Assembly (NCBI GenBank): GCA_019424245.1
Contig: JAHYZV010000001.1
Coordinates: 124,001-188,000 of the forward strand
Direction: 5' to 3'
Length of the DNA: 64,000 nucleotides
DNA from: Clostridiales bacterium
GTDB taxonomy: Bacteria > Bacillota > Clostridia > Lachnospirales > Lachnospiraceae
Both the position numbers and the translations under genes were made by a program. A model generated the notes under the pieces. The model did not search any database and was not told where the DNA came from. It worked only from the letters and a program-made list of their open reading frames with translations. Numbering within the stretch: position 1 is the stretch's first letter; every line of letters begins with the position of its first letter. Positions 1 through 8,355 of this stretch are shown piece by piece.

Positions 1-29
1 ATATAAAAAGATTTTGGAAGTCTGCTTAT

Positions 30-326
30 ATGGTCGATTTTATCAGCAGCGGTATAAGGCTCGGACAGATGTGTGATCTTAGCAGAGATGTTGTTGCAGG
101 ACTTCCTGTTATATCAATGCTGGGTGACTGCGAGGTTTTTATAGAGAATTACAGGGGGATACTTGAGTATTCAAGCGAATATCTTAAGGTTTCTACGAGG
201 ATAGGCAATATAAGGGTAAGCGGGAGCAATCTTGTGATATACCATATGAATCAGGACGAAATCCTTCTTAGGGGACGCATTGGCAAAGTTTCTCTAAAAG
301 GAGAGGCTGATGAAAAGGATACATAA
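30..326 (+). CDS. yqfC: Sporulation protein YqfC (YabP/YqfC family)
   Basis: This small protein of about 98 residues belongs to the YabP/YqfC family, made during sporulation; YqfC is a mother-cell protein of unknown biochemical role. The family pattern is visible: a 'DVVAGLPVISMLGD' stretch, then 'FIENYRGIL' and a short beta-rich C-terminus ending in 'DEILLRGRIGKVSLKG'. It overlaps yqfD by 17 bases, the usual yqfC-yqfD pairing. A GGAAG lies 9 bases before the ATG, but the frame stays open to the window edge, so a start outside the window cannot be excluded. The family call is firm; the exact start is not. Confidence 0.85.
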   Translation: MVDFISSGIRLGQMCDLSRDVVAGLPVISMLGDCEVFIENYRGILEYSSEYLKVSTRIGNIRVSGSNLVIYHMNQDEILLRGRIGKVSLKGEADEKDT

Positions 327-1494
327 TTATATTGTTATTGAAATATCCGGATGGGAGCGGGAAAGGTTCGTTAATCTGTGCTGCAGGCGCGGGATTACAT
401 TATATAACTGCCAGTGTGTGAAAGAGACAATAAGAGCGAGAATAACAAGACAGGATTATTTCAAGACTAAGGAATTGCGAAGAAAATGTCATGTTCATAT
501 TAAAGTTTTAAAGAAACATGATATAGAGTTTCTTTTTGCTAGATACAGAAGAAATTATTCGATAATTGCTGGCTTTGCCACTGCATTTGTATTGATGTTC
601 ATTGCCAGCAGATTCGTGTGGAGTATTGAATTTGACGGAAATTACATATATACAGATGATTCAATGCGTAGGTTTCTTAAAGAGCATGGCATCAGCACAG
701 GTGATAAAGTTAAGGATATAGATACAGAAAATATCGAGAAGGCAATTAAAAATGAACTGTCGCAGGTTACATGGGTTAATGTACGGATTGAGGGAAATAT
801 TCTGAAAGTCAGCATTGATGAATCTAAAGCTGATGAGCTACACAGCACCACTAATGATGGTAATATAATATCAGGATATTCCGGTGTTATTGAATACATT
901 ATAACCAGAAGCGGAACACCGAAGGTCACTGTTGGTGACGAGGTATCAGAAGGCGACATACTTGTTGAGAATACATTGTATGTTCCTGATGATTACGAGG
1001 AGAATATACAGCAATTCCAGACGCAGGCTCAGGCGGATATTCTGATAAGAACGCAGTTATCATGGGATAAGGAGATAAATGCGGTATATGCCGATAAAAT
1101 ATATACTGGACGAAAGATGACGACATATGCCATAAGCATAGATAAATATGAAATTTCTCTCGGTTTTCCACGACATTTAAAAGAGTATGACAAGGTTGTT
1201 AATGAGGGGAATATAAAGATTGGTAATCTGATTGCACTTCCTGTATCTGTACAGAAGATTATTCTTAATGAGTATAAGGAAAATGAGGCTGAGTACAGTG
1301 AGGAGGAAGCAGCGGCTATTCTTAATGAAAAAGCTGAGAGATTTATAAAACATTTGAAAGAAAATGAAGTGCAAATAAATGATTATCATGTTAATATAGA
1401 AAGAAGCGGGGATAAGTATATTGCACATGCTGATATTGATGCAACTGTTCCTGCGGATTTTGATGTTAGAAAGGTGGAGACATCTGATGAGTGA
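310..1494 (+). CDS. yqfD: Sporulation protein YqfD
   Basis: YqfD-family protein of 394 residues, the usual length. The N-terminal part (1-90) is basic and soluble. One membrane segment follows near residues 92-110 ('SIIAGFATAFVLMFIASRFVW'-like), then a long extracytoplasmic or intermembrane domain. The region after the membrane segment starts 'SIEFDGNYIYTDDSMRRFL', which resembles the POTRA-like opening seen in YqfD and FtsQ-type proteins. An AAGGAG-type site lies just upstream of the ATG inside yqfC. It heads a compact set with phoH and ybeY, overlapping phoH by 8 bases. Known family members are needed for efficient sporulation; the molecular role is unknown. Confidence 0.88.
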   Translation: MKRIHNYIVIEISGWERERFVNLCCRRGITLYNCQCVKETIRARITRQDYFKTKELRRKCHVHIKVLKKHDIEFLFARYRRNYSIIAGFATAFVLMFIASRFVWSIEFDGNYIYTDDSMRRFLKEHGISTGDKVKDIDTENIEKAIKNELSQVTWVNVRIEGNILKVSIDESKADELHSTTNDGNIISGYSGVIEYIITRSGTPKVTVGDEVSEGDILVENTLYVPDDYEENIQQFQTQAQADILIRTQLSWDKEINAVYADKIYTGRKMTTYAISIDKYEISLGFPRHLKEYDKVVNEGNIKIGNLIALPVSVQKIILNEYKENEAEYSEEEAAAILNEKAERFIKHLKENEVQINDYHVNIERSGDKYIAHADIDATVPADFDVRKVETSDE

Positions 1495-2506
1495 GGTAGA
1501 GAGTCTTATTAATATACCGGTAGAACACTGCTCCAATATATTTGGACAGTTTGATGAATATGCGAAGGTTATAGAGAAAACACTTAAGGTTACGATTATT
1601 GTAAGAGACAGCTCTGTGAAGGTTATAGGTGCAGAGGCAGCAGTGCAGAGAGCATCAGGAGTACTTAATTATCTGTATGAGCTGTCTAAGAGAGGCAACC
1701 AGATTACAAGACAGAATGTTGATTATTCTATTGCACAGTCATTTGAAGAAAAGGCTGATTCACTGATTGAGATTGATTCTGATACAGTGTGCAGGACGAT
1801 TGCAGGAAGGCCTATCAAACCTAAGACATTCGGACAGAAGGAATATGTTGATGCAATAAGGGATAAGATGATTGTGTTTGGTGTAGGACCTGCGGGAACA
1901 GGTAAGACATATCTTGCAATGGCGATGGCTATTAATGCATTTAAGAATAATGAGGTCAACAAGATTATTCTTACGAGACCGGCGATTGAGGCTGGTGAAA
2001 AGCTTGGATTCCTGCCGGGAGATTTGCAGAGTAAGGTTGATCCGTATCTCAGACCTCTGTATGATGCACTTTTCCAGATTATGGGTGCAGAGAGCTTTAA
2101 TGCCAATATGGAAAAAGGTCTTATCGAGGTTGCACCGCTTGCATATATGAGAGGCCGTACACTTGACAATGCATTTATTATTCTTGATGAGGCACAGAAT
2201 ACAACACCTGCACAGATGAAGATGTTTCTTACACGAATCGGATTCGGTTCAAAGGTTGTTGTTACAGGTGATATGACACAGAAGGATCTGCCAAGGGATA
2301 CCGTGTCAGGCCTTGAGGTTGCGACTAAGGTTTTATCCAAGGTTGAAGAGATAGCATTTATAAAGCTTACGAATAAAGATGTTGTAAGGCATCCTCTTGT
2401 ACAGAAGATTGTCAAGGCATATGAGGATTACGAGGAGAATCAGGCTAAGGCTGCCAAGAGAAGAGAAGCAAGAAAGGGAAGTCAGACAGGAAGGAGAAAA
2501 GATTGA
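1487..2506 (+). CDS. phoH: PhoH-like ATPase (YbeZ family)
   Basis: PhoH/YbeZ-family P-loop NTPase, 339 residues. An N-terminal KH-like region (about 10-75) precedes the ATPase core with Walker A 'GPAGTGKT', Walker B 'FIILDEAQN' and the 'GDMTQKDLP' segment typical of PhoH. YbeZ proteins act with the endoribonuclease YbeY in rRNA maturation, and ybeY is the next gene. I chose the ATG at 1487 over upstream in-frame codons because AAGGTGG lies 7 bases before it and the family starts near here. It overlaps the end of yqfD by 8 bases, which suggests translational coupling. Confidence 0.93.
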   Translation: MSEVESLINIPVEHCSNIFGQFDEYAKVIEKTLKVTIIVRDSSVKVIGAEAAVQRASGVLNYLYELSKRGNQITRQNVDYSIAQSFEEKADSLIEIDSDTVCRTIAGRPIKPKTFGQKEYVDAIRDKMIVFGVGPAGTGKTYLAMAMAINAFKNNEVNKIILTRPAIEAGEKLGFLPGDLQSKVDPYLRPLYDALFQIMGAESFNANMEKGLIEVAPLAYMRGRTLDNAFIILDEAQNTTPAQMKMFLTRIGFGSKVVVTGDMTQKDLPRDTVSGLEVATKVLSKVEEIAFIKLTNKDVVRHPLVQKIVKAYEDYEENQAKAAKRREARKGSQTGRRKD

Positions 2507-2507
2507 T

Positions 2508-3017
2508 ATGACTATTAATATAGAGTACGAAGCCGAGGAAAAGCTTGACTTAGATTATGAGAAGATAATTACTGATGTTGTCAATGAGGCGGTTGATTAT
2601 GAAAAATGTCCTTATGAAGCAGAGGTTAATGTAACAATTGTTGACAGTGAATCTATCCACGAGATTAATAAGGAATACAGAAATATTGATTCTCCGACAG
2701 ATGTACTTTCATTTCCGGGAGTTAATTATGTTACACCTTCGGATTTTGATGCAATTGAGGACGAGTTAGAAAACAATGCTGAGGATTATTTCAATCCTGA
2801 TACAGGAGAGCTTCTTCTTGGAGATATTGTTCTGTGCGTTCAGAAGATTAAGGAACAGGCAGACAAGTATGGTCATTCTGAAAAAAGGGAGTTGGCATTT
2901 CTTACAGCACACAGTATGATGCACCTTTTTGGTTATGACCACATGACACCAGAAGAAAGTGCAGTTATGGAAGCAAAGCAGAATGAAGTACTTGAAAGAC
3001 TTGGAATTACCCGTTAA
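2508..3017 (+). CDS. ybeY: Endoribonuclease YbeY (rRNA maturation factor)
   Basis: YbeY is a zinc metalloenzyme involved in 16S rRNA 3'-end maturation and ribosome quality control. The signature H-x3-H-x5-H motif is present as 'HSMMHLFGYDH' near residues 131-141, and 'TDVLSFP' occurs at about 63. Length is 169 residues; a glutamate-rich insert ('DAIEDELENNAEDYF') around 80-95 makes it slightly longer than many homologues. The ATG at 2508 lies 2 bases after the phoH stop with AAGGAG upstream; earlier in-frame starts would run deep into phoH. The phoH-ybeY order is widely conserved. Confidence 0.95.
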   Translation: MTINIEYEAEEKLDLDYEKIITDVVNEAVDYEKCPYEAEVNVTIVDSESIHEINKEYRNIDSPTDVLSFPGVNYVTPSDFDAIEDELENNAEDYFNPDTGELLLGDIVLCVQKIKEQADKYGHSEKRELAFLTAHSMMHLFGYDHMTPEESAVMEAKQNEVLERLGITR

Positions 3018-3029
3018 GAGGTGACATAT

Positions 3030-3410
3030 ATGACAGATAATGAACTTGTTGCTAAAGCTAAAGAGGCACTTGAGTACTCATATTCACCGTATTCGCATTT
3101 TGCAGTTGGTGCAGCACTTTTAAGTACTGATGGACAGGTATTTACAGGCTGTAATATTGAGAATTCTTCTTTCGGGGCTACTAACTGTGCAGAAAGAACT
3201 GCAATATTTAAGGCGGTCAGTGAGGGTGTAAAGGATTTTAAGGCGATTGCTATTGTGTGTTCAGGAGACCAGCCTGCCTATCCGTGTGGAATATGCAGAC
3301 AGGTCATGTCCGAATTTTTCAATCCTGATACAAGAATTATTATTGAAGAAAGCAGCGGGCTTAAGACTTATACAATGAGTGAAATTCTGCCAGACAGCTT
3401 TTCGTTATAG
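3030..3410 (+). CDS. cdd: Cytidine deaminase
   Basis: Homotetrameric-type cytidine deaminase (126 residues) of pyrimidine salvage, converting cytidine or deoxycytidine to uridine forms. The zinc-site motifs are 'NCAERTAIF' (Cys, then the catalytic Glu) and 'PCGICRQV' (two further Cys), and 'YSPYSHFAVGAAL' is the substrate-binding opening. The ATG at 3030 has AGAGGTG 6-7 bases upstream, so it is preferred over the GTG at 3021. It follows ybeY as in many Firmicutes, although dgkA and era, often found in this cluster, are absent here. Confidence 0.95.
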   Translation: MTDNELVAKAKEALEYSYSPYSHFAVGAALLSTDGQVFTGCNIENSSFGATNCAERTAIFKAVSEGVKDFKAIAIVCSGDQPAYPCGICRQVMSEFFNPDTRIIIEESSGLKTYTMSEILPDSFSL

Positions 3411-3432
3411 TATAATTTTGCTTATAAATGTT

Positions 3433-3471
3433 AATACTTCCCAGTAAGGATAACTTACAGGAGGGAGTATT
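3433..3471 (+). promoter_or_regulatory. Hairpin enclosing the ribosome binding site of the next gene
   Basis: Directly upstream of the ATG at 3473, AATACTTCCC (3433-3442) can pair with GGGAGTATT (3463-3471), and an inner GTAAG/CTTAC stem with a GATAA loop sits within it. The GGAGGG ribosome site is partly inside the outer stem and its internal loop. Pairing was read by eye; no energy was computed. Confidence 0.5.
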
Positions 3472-3472
3472 G

Positions 3473-3841
3473 ATGAATAAGAAATCATTCTGGCTTTATG
3501 TTGTGATTATGACTATGGCTGTAGTAGCTGTAGTACTTGCAATATTTATACTTGTGGTAACAGATAATAAGAAGCCTTCTAATCAGCATTTTAAAGAAGA
3601 GGTAAGCTCGCAGGTGACTAAAGTAACTGAAAGTGAAGAGTACCAGTATGTGCTTAAGTACGAAAGAGATACTTTAAGAATATACAGAAATATTGTGAAC
3701 GAAGGACGCGAAGTGTTCTATGATTATGCAGATATTAATATGGATTCACTTCCAGATGATATAAGAGAAAGACTGACTAAAGGGATATATTTTGAAGGAG
3801 AAGCACAGCTGTATGATTTTCTGCAGACATATAGCAGCTAG
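3473..3841 (+). CDS. Membrane-anchored protein with BofC-like C-terminus
   Basis: A 122-residue protein with one N-terminal membrane segment (about 5-29, 'FWLYVVIMTMAVVAVVLAI') and a small domain outside. The domain resembles the C-terminal part of BofC and related clostridial proteins: 'YVLKYERDTLRIYRN', then 'LPDDIRERLTKGIYF' and a terminal 'LYDFLQTYSS', the same layout as the 'LP..D...L..GI....L...L..YSS' pattern of those proteins. BofC acts in the forespore to control SpoIVB signalling; whether this protein does so is unknown. The start follows AGGAGGG with 8 bases spacing; an earlier ATG at 3428 has no ribosome site. Confidence 0.7.
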   Translation: MNKKSFWLYVVIMTMAVVAVVLAIFILVVTDNKKPSNQHFKEEVSSQVTKVTESEEYQYVLKYERDTLRIYRNIVNEGREVFYDYADINMDSLPDDIRERLTKGIYFEGEAQLYDFLQTYSS

Positions 3842-3858
3842 AAAGGATATACATTTAC

Positions 3859-4710
3859 ATGGTTAAGATTATTTCGGACAGTACAAGTGATTTGACTAAG
3901 GAACTTATAGACAAGCTTGATATATCGGTTATTCCGCTTCACATTCTGCTAGGCAATGATGAATACAGGGATGGAATTGATATTACGCCAGATAAGATAT
4001 ATGAATGGGCAGATGAGAATAAGACAACACCTAAGACATCGGCGGTGTCTATTGATGATACAATAGAGATGTTTAAATGTGTTCTAGAAGAGGATAGGGA
4101 TATTGTCGCATTTGCAATATCAGAGGATATGTCAACTACAGCTAATGTGTTCAGACTTGCGGCAAGAGAGCTTGAGGCAGAGGACAGGATTCATGTAATT
4201 GACTCTGAGAATCTGTCTACAGGAATAGGACATCTTGTTGTCGAGGCTGCTGTTATGGCAGGAAAAGGCATGTCTGCAGCTGACATTGAGAAGAATATAT
4301 TAGAATTAAGACCGAGAGTCAGGGCAAGCTTTGTTGTCGATACGCTTACTTACCTTCACAGAGGAGGAAGATGCAGCGGACTGGCTGCCATGGCTGGCGG
4401 TGTACTTAAACTTCATCCAAGAATTGAAGTTAATAATGGAAAGATGAATCCTGGAAAGAAGTACAGAGGACGCATGAAGAATGTTGTCCTGGATTATGTT
4501 AAGGATATGGAAGAAGACCTTAAGAAGGCTAAGAAAGACCGTGTATTCATTACACACTCTGGCTGTGATAAAGAGATAGTTGATGAAGTAAAGAATTATC
4601 TTAAACAGCTTGATGTATTTGATGAAATATATGAAACAAGGGCAGGCGGCGTTATATCTTCACATTGTGGTCCGGGAACATTAGGAGTTCTTTTTATTGC
4701 AGGTGAGTAA
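3859..4710 (+). CDS. DegV family (FakB-like) fatty-acid-binding protein
   Basis: DegV-family protein of 283 residues. These proteins bind a fatty acid and present it to fatty acid kinase FakA for phosphorylation and entry into phospholipid synthesis. Family features include the opening 'IISDSTSDLT', 'IPLHI', 'TSAVSI' near 58-63, 'DMSTTANVF' at about 93-101, 'TLTYLHRGGR' at about 164 and the C-terminal 'GPGTLGVLFI'. The ATG follows AAAGGA. It is 15 bases from the TetR gene and shortly upstream of oleate hydratase, so a shared fatty-acid theme is plausible. No fakA lies in the window. Confidence 0.9.
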   Translation: MVKIISDSTSDLTKELIDKLDISVIPLHILLGNDEYRDGIDITPDKIYEWADENKTTPKTSAVSIDDTIEMFKCVLEEDRDIVAFAISEDMSTTANVFRLAARELEAEDRIHVIDSENLSTGIGHLVVEAAVMAGKGMSAADIEKNILELRPRVRASFVVDTLTYLHRGGRCSGLAAMAGGVLKLHPRIEVNNGKMNPGKKYRGRMKNVVLDYVKDMEEDLKKAKKDRVFITHSGCDKEIVDEVKNYLKQLDVFDEIYETRAGGVISSHCGPGTLGVLFIAGE

Positions 4711-4725
4711 TTTTAGGAGAAATGT

Positions 4726-5283
4726 ATGGCTAAATTTACGAAAAAAGCGATAATGGACTGTTTTCTTAATATGCTAAAGCGTAAGAATATTGACAGGGTA
4801 ACGGTTACAGATATATGTGAGGAATGTGGAATTAACAGGAATACATTTTATTATTATTTCAGCGATATATATGATGTGCTTGACAGTGTTCTTATAGAAG
4901 AGACAGAAAAGAATATTGATATTACGGAAGATGCAACTTTTTATGAGACATATAGTAAGGCAGCTTCTGTTATTATTGAGTATCGTGCGGCAGTTATTCA
5001 TGTGTATAATTCCAGAAACAGGGATATTATTGAGAAATATCTGCATAATACAACAGAATATCTTGTAGGACTTTTTGTTAAGAAATATTCTAAAGACCAT
5101 AAGCTTACAGAAGATGACAGAGAGTATATAACATGCTTTTACAGCTATTCTATTGTTGGAATTGTGTCAAGATGGATTGGTGAAGGAATGCCGCCATATG
5201 ATAAAGATCTTATTAAGCGTTTTTCTGAATCATTTGATGCAACGATTGATACAATGATTAATCTGTGTGAAGCTAATAATTAG
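4726..5283 (+). CDS. TetR/AcrR family transcriptional regulator
   Basis: TetR-family repressor of 185 residues. The N-terminal helix-turn-helix (about 5-50) is clear: 'RVTVTDICEECGINRNTFYYYF'-like spacing with the invariant 'TFYYYF' recognition-helix end. The C-terminal ligand domain resembles the DhaS-type TetR C-terminal class. It is preceded by TTAGGAG and lies between a DegV fatty-acid-binding protein and oleate hydratase, so a fatty-acid ligand and control of the downstream hydratase are reasonable inferences. The dyad at 5303-5337 is a candidate operator. The ligand cannot be read from sequence. Confidence 0.85.
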   Translation: MAKFTKKAIMDCFLNMLKRKNIDRVTVTDICEECGINRNTFYYYFSDIYDVLDSVLIEETEKNIDITEDATFYETYSKAASVIIEYRAAVIHVYNSRNRDIIEKYLHNTTEYLVGLFVKKYSKDHKLTEDDREYITCFYSYSIVGIVSRWIGEGMPPYDKDLIKRFSESFDATIDTMINLCEANN

Positions 5284-5287
5284 TTAT

Positions 5288-5357
5288 TAAAAACAGACAA
5301 AACATGTAAAGTGTTCGATTTTGGGACAAAGTACATGCTTTGCCTGTTTTTTTATTT
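5288..5357 (+). terminator. Long dyad: terminator after tetR and possible operator
   Basis: AAACAG...CATGTA on the left pairs with TACATG...CTGTTT on the right with two isolated mismatches, and a T-run (TTTTTTT) follows, so it can act as a terminator. The loop side also carries TGTTC/GGGACA as a further imperfect inverted repeat. As double-stranded DNA the CATGTA...TACATG dyad just ahead of the oleate hydratase promoter region could also be a TetR operator. Confidence 0.6.
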
Positions 5358-5431
5358 AGAGAAAAAATGTATGCTAAATACAATAAAAACGGCAAAAATA
5401 AATAAGAAAGCATAGAAAGGTGGAAAAGATT

Positions 5432-7405
5432 ATGAGCAAAAAGGCGTTAAAACTAGGAGCAGCTTCTATTCTTGCACTGGGGGCAGGTGCGGCAGTTGTA
5501 TCAAAAAAGAACAAAAGGGATGAACAGAGGAAAGCGACTAAAGACATTCAGGAAAGAGCACATAAGGAGTTTCGCAATACTGAAAGAGGAAAATATACTA
5601 AGAATAGTAAGGGAATATACTATTCTAATGGTAATTATGAAGCATTTGCAAGACCGGAAAAACCGGAAGGAGTTGATGATAAATCAGCTTATATTGTAGG
5701 AAGCGGTCTTGGTGCATTAGCTGCTGCGTGTTTTCTTGTAAGAGACGGACAGATGAAGGGTGAGAATATTCACATACTTGAGGCTATGGATATTGCAGGC
5801 GGTGCATGTGATGGAATTAATGATCCTACAAGAGGTTATGTAATGCGTGGCGGACGAGAAATGGAGAATCATTTCGAGTGCCTATGGGATCTGTTCAGAA
5901 GTATTCCGTCGATTGAGACTCCGGGAGTTTCTGTACTTGATGAATATTACTGGCTTAACAAGCATGATCCTAATTATTCTCTTTGCAGGGCAACTATAAA
6001 CAGAGGTGAAGATGCACATACAGATGGCAAATTTAATTTAAGCCAGAAGGGTTGTATGGAAATAATGAAGCTGTTCTTCACTAAAGATGAGGATTTGTAT
6101 GATAAGACGATTGAAGATTTCTTCGATAAGGAAGTTTTTGATTCGGATTTCTGGCTGTACTGGCGTACAATGTTTGCATTTGAAAACTGGCATAGTGCAC
6201 TGGAAATGAAGCTCTATATCCAGAGATTTATCCATCATATAGGCGGACTTCCTGATTTCTCAGCATTGAAGTTTACCAAGTATAACCAATATGAATCACT
6301 TATCCTGCCTATGCAGAAATACCTTGAAGATGCAGGCGTTGATTTCAGGTTTAACACAAGAGTTGATAATGTAATATTTGATTTCAGGGACGGAAAGAAG
6401 ATTGCAAAAACTATTGAGTGTACTGTAAAAGGTGAGATTAAGACAATTGATCTTACTGAGAATGATTTGGTGTTTGTTACTAATGGAAGCTGTACAGAAG
6501 GTACTATATACGGCGACCATACACATGCCCCTGTTGGTAATGCAGAAGTAAGAACAAGCGGCTGTTGGAGTCTTTGGAAGAATATTGCAGCACAGGACAG
6601 TTCATTTGGACACCCAGAGAAGTTCTGCGGTGATATATCGAAGTCTAACTGGGAGTCTGCAACTGTTACAACAAGCAATGAAAGGATTATATCTTACATT
6701 AAGAATATATGTAAAAGGGATCCAAGAACTGGAAGAGTTGTTACTGGCGGTATTGTAAGCTGTAAGGATTCAAGCTGGCTTTTAAGCTGGACAATTAACA
6801 GACAGGGACAGTTTAAGGGACAGAAGAAGGATGAGGTGTGTGTATGGGTATACAGCCTGTTTACTGATGTTGACGGAGATTATATCAAGAAGCCTATGAA
6901 AGAGTGTACAGGTGAGGAGATTACAGCAGAATGGCTGTATCATCTTGGTGTTCCTGTTGAAGAAATTGATGAGCTGGCCAAGAATCACTGTAACACTACA
7001 CCGACAATGATGCCTTTTATTACTGCATTTTTCATGCCGAGAAGAAAAGGCGACAGACCTGACGTTATTCCTGATGGCTGCGTTAACTTTGCATTCCTTG
7101 GACAGTTTGCTGAGACTCCGAGAGATACAATATTTACGACAGAGTATTCAGTCAGAACTGCAATGGAGGCTGTATATGGACTGCTAGGTGTTGACAGAGG
7201 TGTTCCTGAGGTTTGGGGCAGTGTATATGATGTAAGAGACCTGCTTGATTCATCAGTTAAGCTTATGGACGGCAAATCACCATTAGAGATTGATTTAGGA
7301 CCTCTTAACGGAATTAAGAAAGTGATTCTTAAGAAGATAAAAGGAACGGTTATTGAAAAAGTGCTAAAAGACCATGATGTAATTAAAGATTATATGAAAT
7401 ATTAG
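5432..7405 (+). CDS. ohyA: Oleate hydratase (MCRA family) with hydrophobic N-terminus
   Basis: Oleate hydratase, formerly 'myosin-cross-reactive antigen', adds water to the cis-9 double bond of unsaturated fatty acids, giving 10-hydroxy acids; it is FAD-dependent. Visible features: the FAD-binding 'IVGSGLGALAAACFL' near residue 90, and the 'RGGREMENHFECLWDLF' region that carries the catalytic Glu in characterised enzymes. Length is 657 residues, longer than most. The extra N-terminus has a hydrophobic helix (about 6-23) followed by a strongly basic stretch (KKNKRDEQRK), suggesting membrane attachment. The ATG at 5432 follows GAAAGGTGG. TTTAGA at 5355 and TACAAT at 5379 are only a weak promoter match. 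It is likely controlled by the adjacent TetR. Confidence 0.93.
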   Translation: MSKKALKLGAASILALGAGAAVVSKKNKRDEQRKATKDIQERAHKEFRNTERGKYTKNSKGIYYSNGNYEAFARPEKPEGVDDKSAYIVGSGLGALAAACFLVRDGQMKGENIHILEAMDIAGGACDGINDPTRGYVMRGGREMENHFECLWDLFRSIPSIETPGVSVLDEYYWLNKHDPNYSLCRATINRGEDAHTDGKFNLSQKGCMEIMKLFFTKDEDLYDKTIEDFFDKEVFDSDFWLYWRTMFAFENWHSALEMKLYIQRFIHHIGGLPDFSALKFTKYNQYESLILPMQKYLEDAGVDFRFNTRVDNVIFDFRDGKKIAKTIECTVKGEIKTIDLTENDLVFVTNGSCTEGTIYGDHTHAPVGNAEVRTSGCWSLWKNIAAQDSSFGHPEKFCGDISKSNWESATVTTSNERIISYIKNICKRDPRTGRVVTGGIVSCKDSSWLLSWTINRQGQFKGQKKDEVCVWVYSLFTDVDGDYIKKPMKECTGEEITAEWLYHLGVPVEEIDELAKNHCNTTPTMMPFITAFFMPRRKGDRPDVIPDGCVNFAFLGQFAETPRDTIFTTEYSVRTAMEAVYGLLGVDRGVPEVWGSVYDVRDLLDSSVKLMDGKSPLEIDLGPLNGIKKVILKKIKGTVIEKVLKDHDVIKDYMKY

Positions 7406-7425
7406 TTGAAATATGTTGAAACATT

Positions 7426-7464
7426 AAGGGATACCAGTTAAACTTATGGCTGGCATCCCTTTTT
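7426..7464 (+). terminator. Rho-independent terminator after oleate hydratase
   Basis: A 12-base stem AAGGGATACCAG/CTGGCATCCCTT with one A-C mismatch is followed by a T-run. The ATG at 7446 sits in the loop of this hairpin, which argues against using that ATG as the start of the next gene. Confidence 0.85.
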
Positions 7465-7496
7465 GCGTGGAAATAATACATCAGGAGCAGATAAAA

Positions 7497-8345
7497 TTGA
7501 AAAAGATAACTATAATAACTTTATTATTAATAACTGCATTGGCTGTGCATGGATGTGGGAATAAGAAAAATGTTTCTGATAACGAAACGGTTAAAGAAAC
7601 TGCTTCGTTGGTGATACAGCAGGAAACAGTCAGGTTAAGTACACAGGAGACAACGACAGAACAGATAACAGAATCGGAAACTGCATTGGAAGAGACAAAG
7701 ACATCTGCGGGTGTTGAGATTGCAGATTATTCGCAGATTTCTGATGAGACAGCACCACAGACAGTAGAGCTAGACAATAACAGCTTTGCAGCCGGTTATT
7801 CAGCAGCCTCACAGTATTCACAGCTTGTAATTGTCCAGTCGCATGGTACCATGGCAACAGTTACGATGCATGAACTGCAGGATGGTGTATGGACTGAGAT
7901 TTTAAGAACGGATGGATTTGTAGGTTCTAAGGGAGTAGGTGAGGCGAGTGAATATACATCTGCTACGCCGCAAGGTACATTTCCATTGTATTTTGCATTT
8001 GGAATTAATCCAGATCCAGGAACTAAAGTTCCTTATCTTCAGGTTGATGAGTATGATTACTGGGTAGGAGATTCATCATCACCTTTATATAATCAGTATG
8101 CCAGGGCTGATTCAGATGTAGATTGGGATAAGAGTGAATCAGAAAGGATAATTGATTATCCGTCAGCTTATGGATACTGTCTGTTTATTGGATATAACAT
8201 AGAGGGGACTCCACATATGGGAAGCTGTTACTTTCTGCATTGCTCTAACGGAAGACCAACAGCTGGATGTGTATCAGTATCAGAATCAGATATGGCATTC
8301 ATATTAAGAAATATTGGTGAAGACTGCGGGATAGTGCTTGAATAA
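7497..8345 (+). CDS. YkuD-like L,D-transpeptidase lipoprotein
   Basis: Predicted lipoprotein of 282 residues with a C-terminal L,D-transpeptidase (YkuD-type) domain, which would cross-link peptidoglycan or attach partners. The N-terminus is a lipoprotein signal ('KKITIITLLLITALAVHGC', lipobox VHG-C), followed by a low-complexity Thr/Glu linker (about 25-75). The catalytic region carries a His in 'CYFLHCSN' and the Cys in 'TAGCVSVSESD', the usual His...S/T-x-G-C layout with some divergence. I chose the TTG at 7497 because AGGAG lies 9 bases upstream and it places the signal peptide at the very start; the in-frame ATG at 7446 lies in the upstream terminator. The substrate is not known. Confidence 0.75.
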   Translation: MKKITIITLLLITALAVHGCGNKKNVSDNETVKETASLVIQQETVRLSTQETTTEQITESETALEETKTSAGVEIADYSQISDETAPQTVELDNNSFAAGYSAASQYSQLVIVQSHGTMATVTMHELQDGVWTEILRTDGFVGSKGVGEASEYTSATPQGTFPLYFAFGINPDPGTKVPYLQVDEYDYWVGDSSSPLYNQYARADSDVDWDKSESERIIDYPSAYGYCLFIGYNIEGTPHMGSCYFLHCSNGRPTAGCVSVSESDMAFILRNIGEDCGIVLE

Positions 8346-8355
8346 TCACTATCCC
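8328..8355. terminator. Hairpin spanning two convergent stop codons
   Basis: GGGATAGTG and CACTATCCC form a perfect 9-bp stem around a 10-base loop. The hairpin covers the stop codon of the L,D-transpeptidase gene and that of the ZIP gene, which are only 3 bases apart. There is no clear T-run on either side, so terminator function is likely from position but not textbook. Confidence 0.5.

Noticed and set aside
1723..2415. Open frame of 230 codons on the minus strand over phoH
   Set aside because: Shadow of a strongly conserved gene; no ribosome site and no family match recognised.
7446..7496. ATG at 7446 as the start of the L,D-transpeptidase gene
   Set aside because: It lies in the loop of a terminator and has no ribosome site, and it would put a non-signal stretch before the lipoprotein signal.
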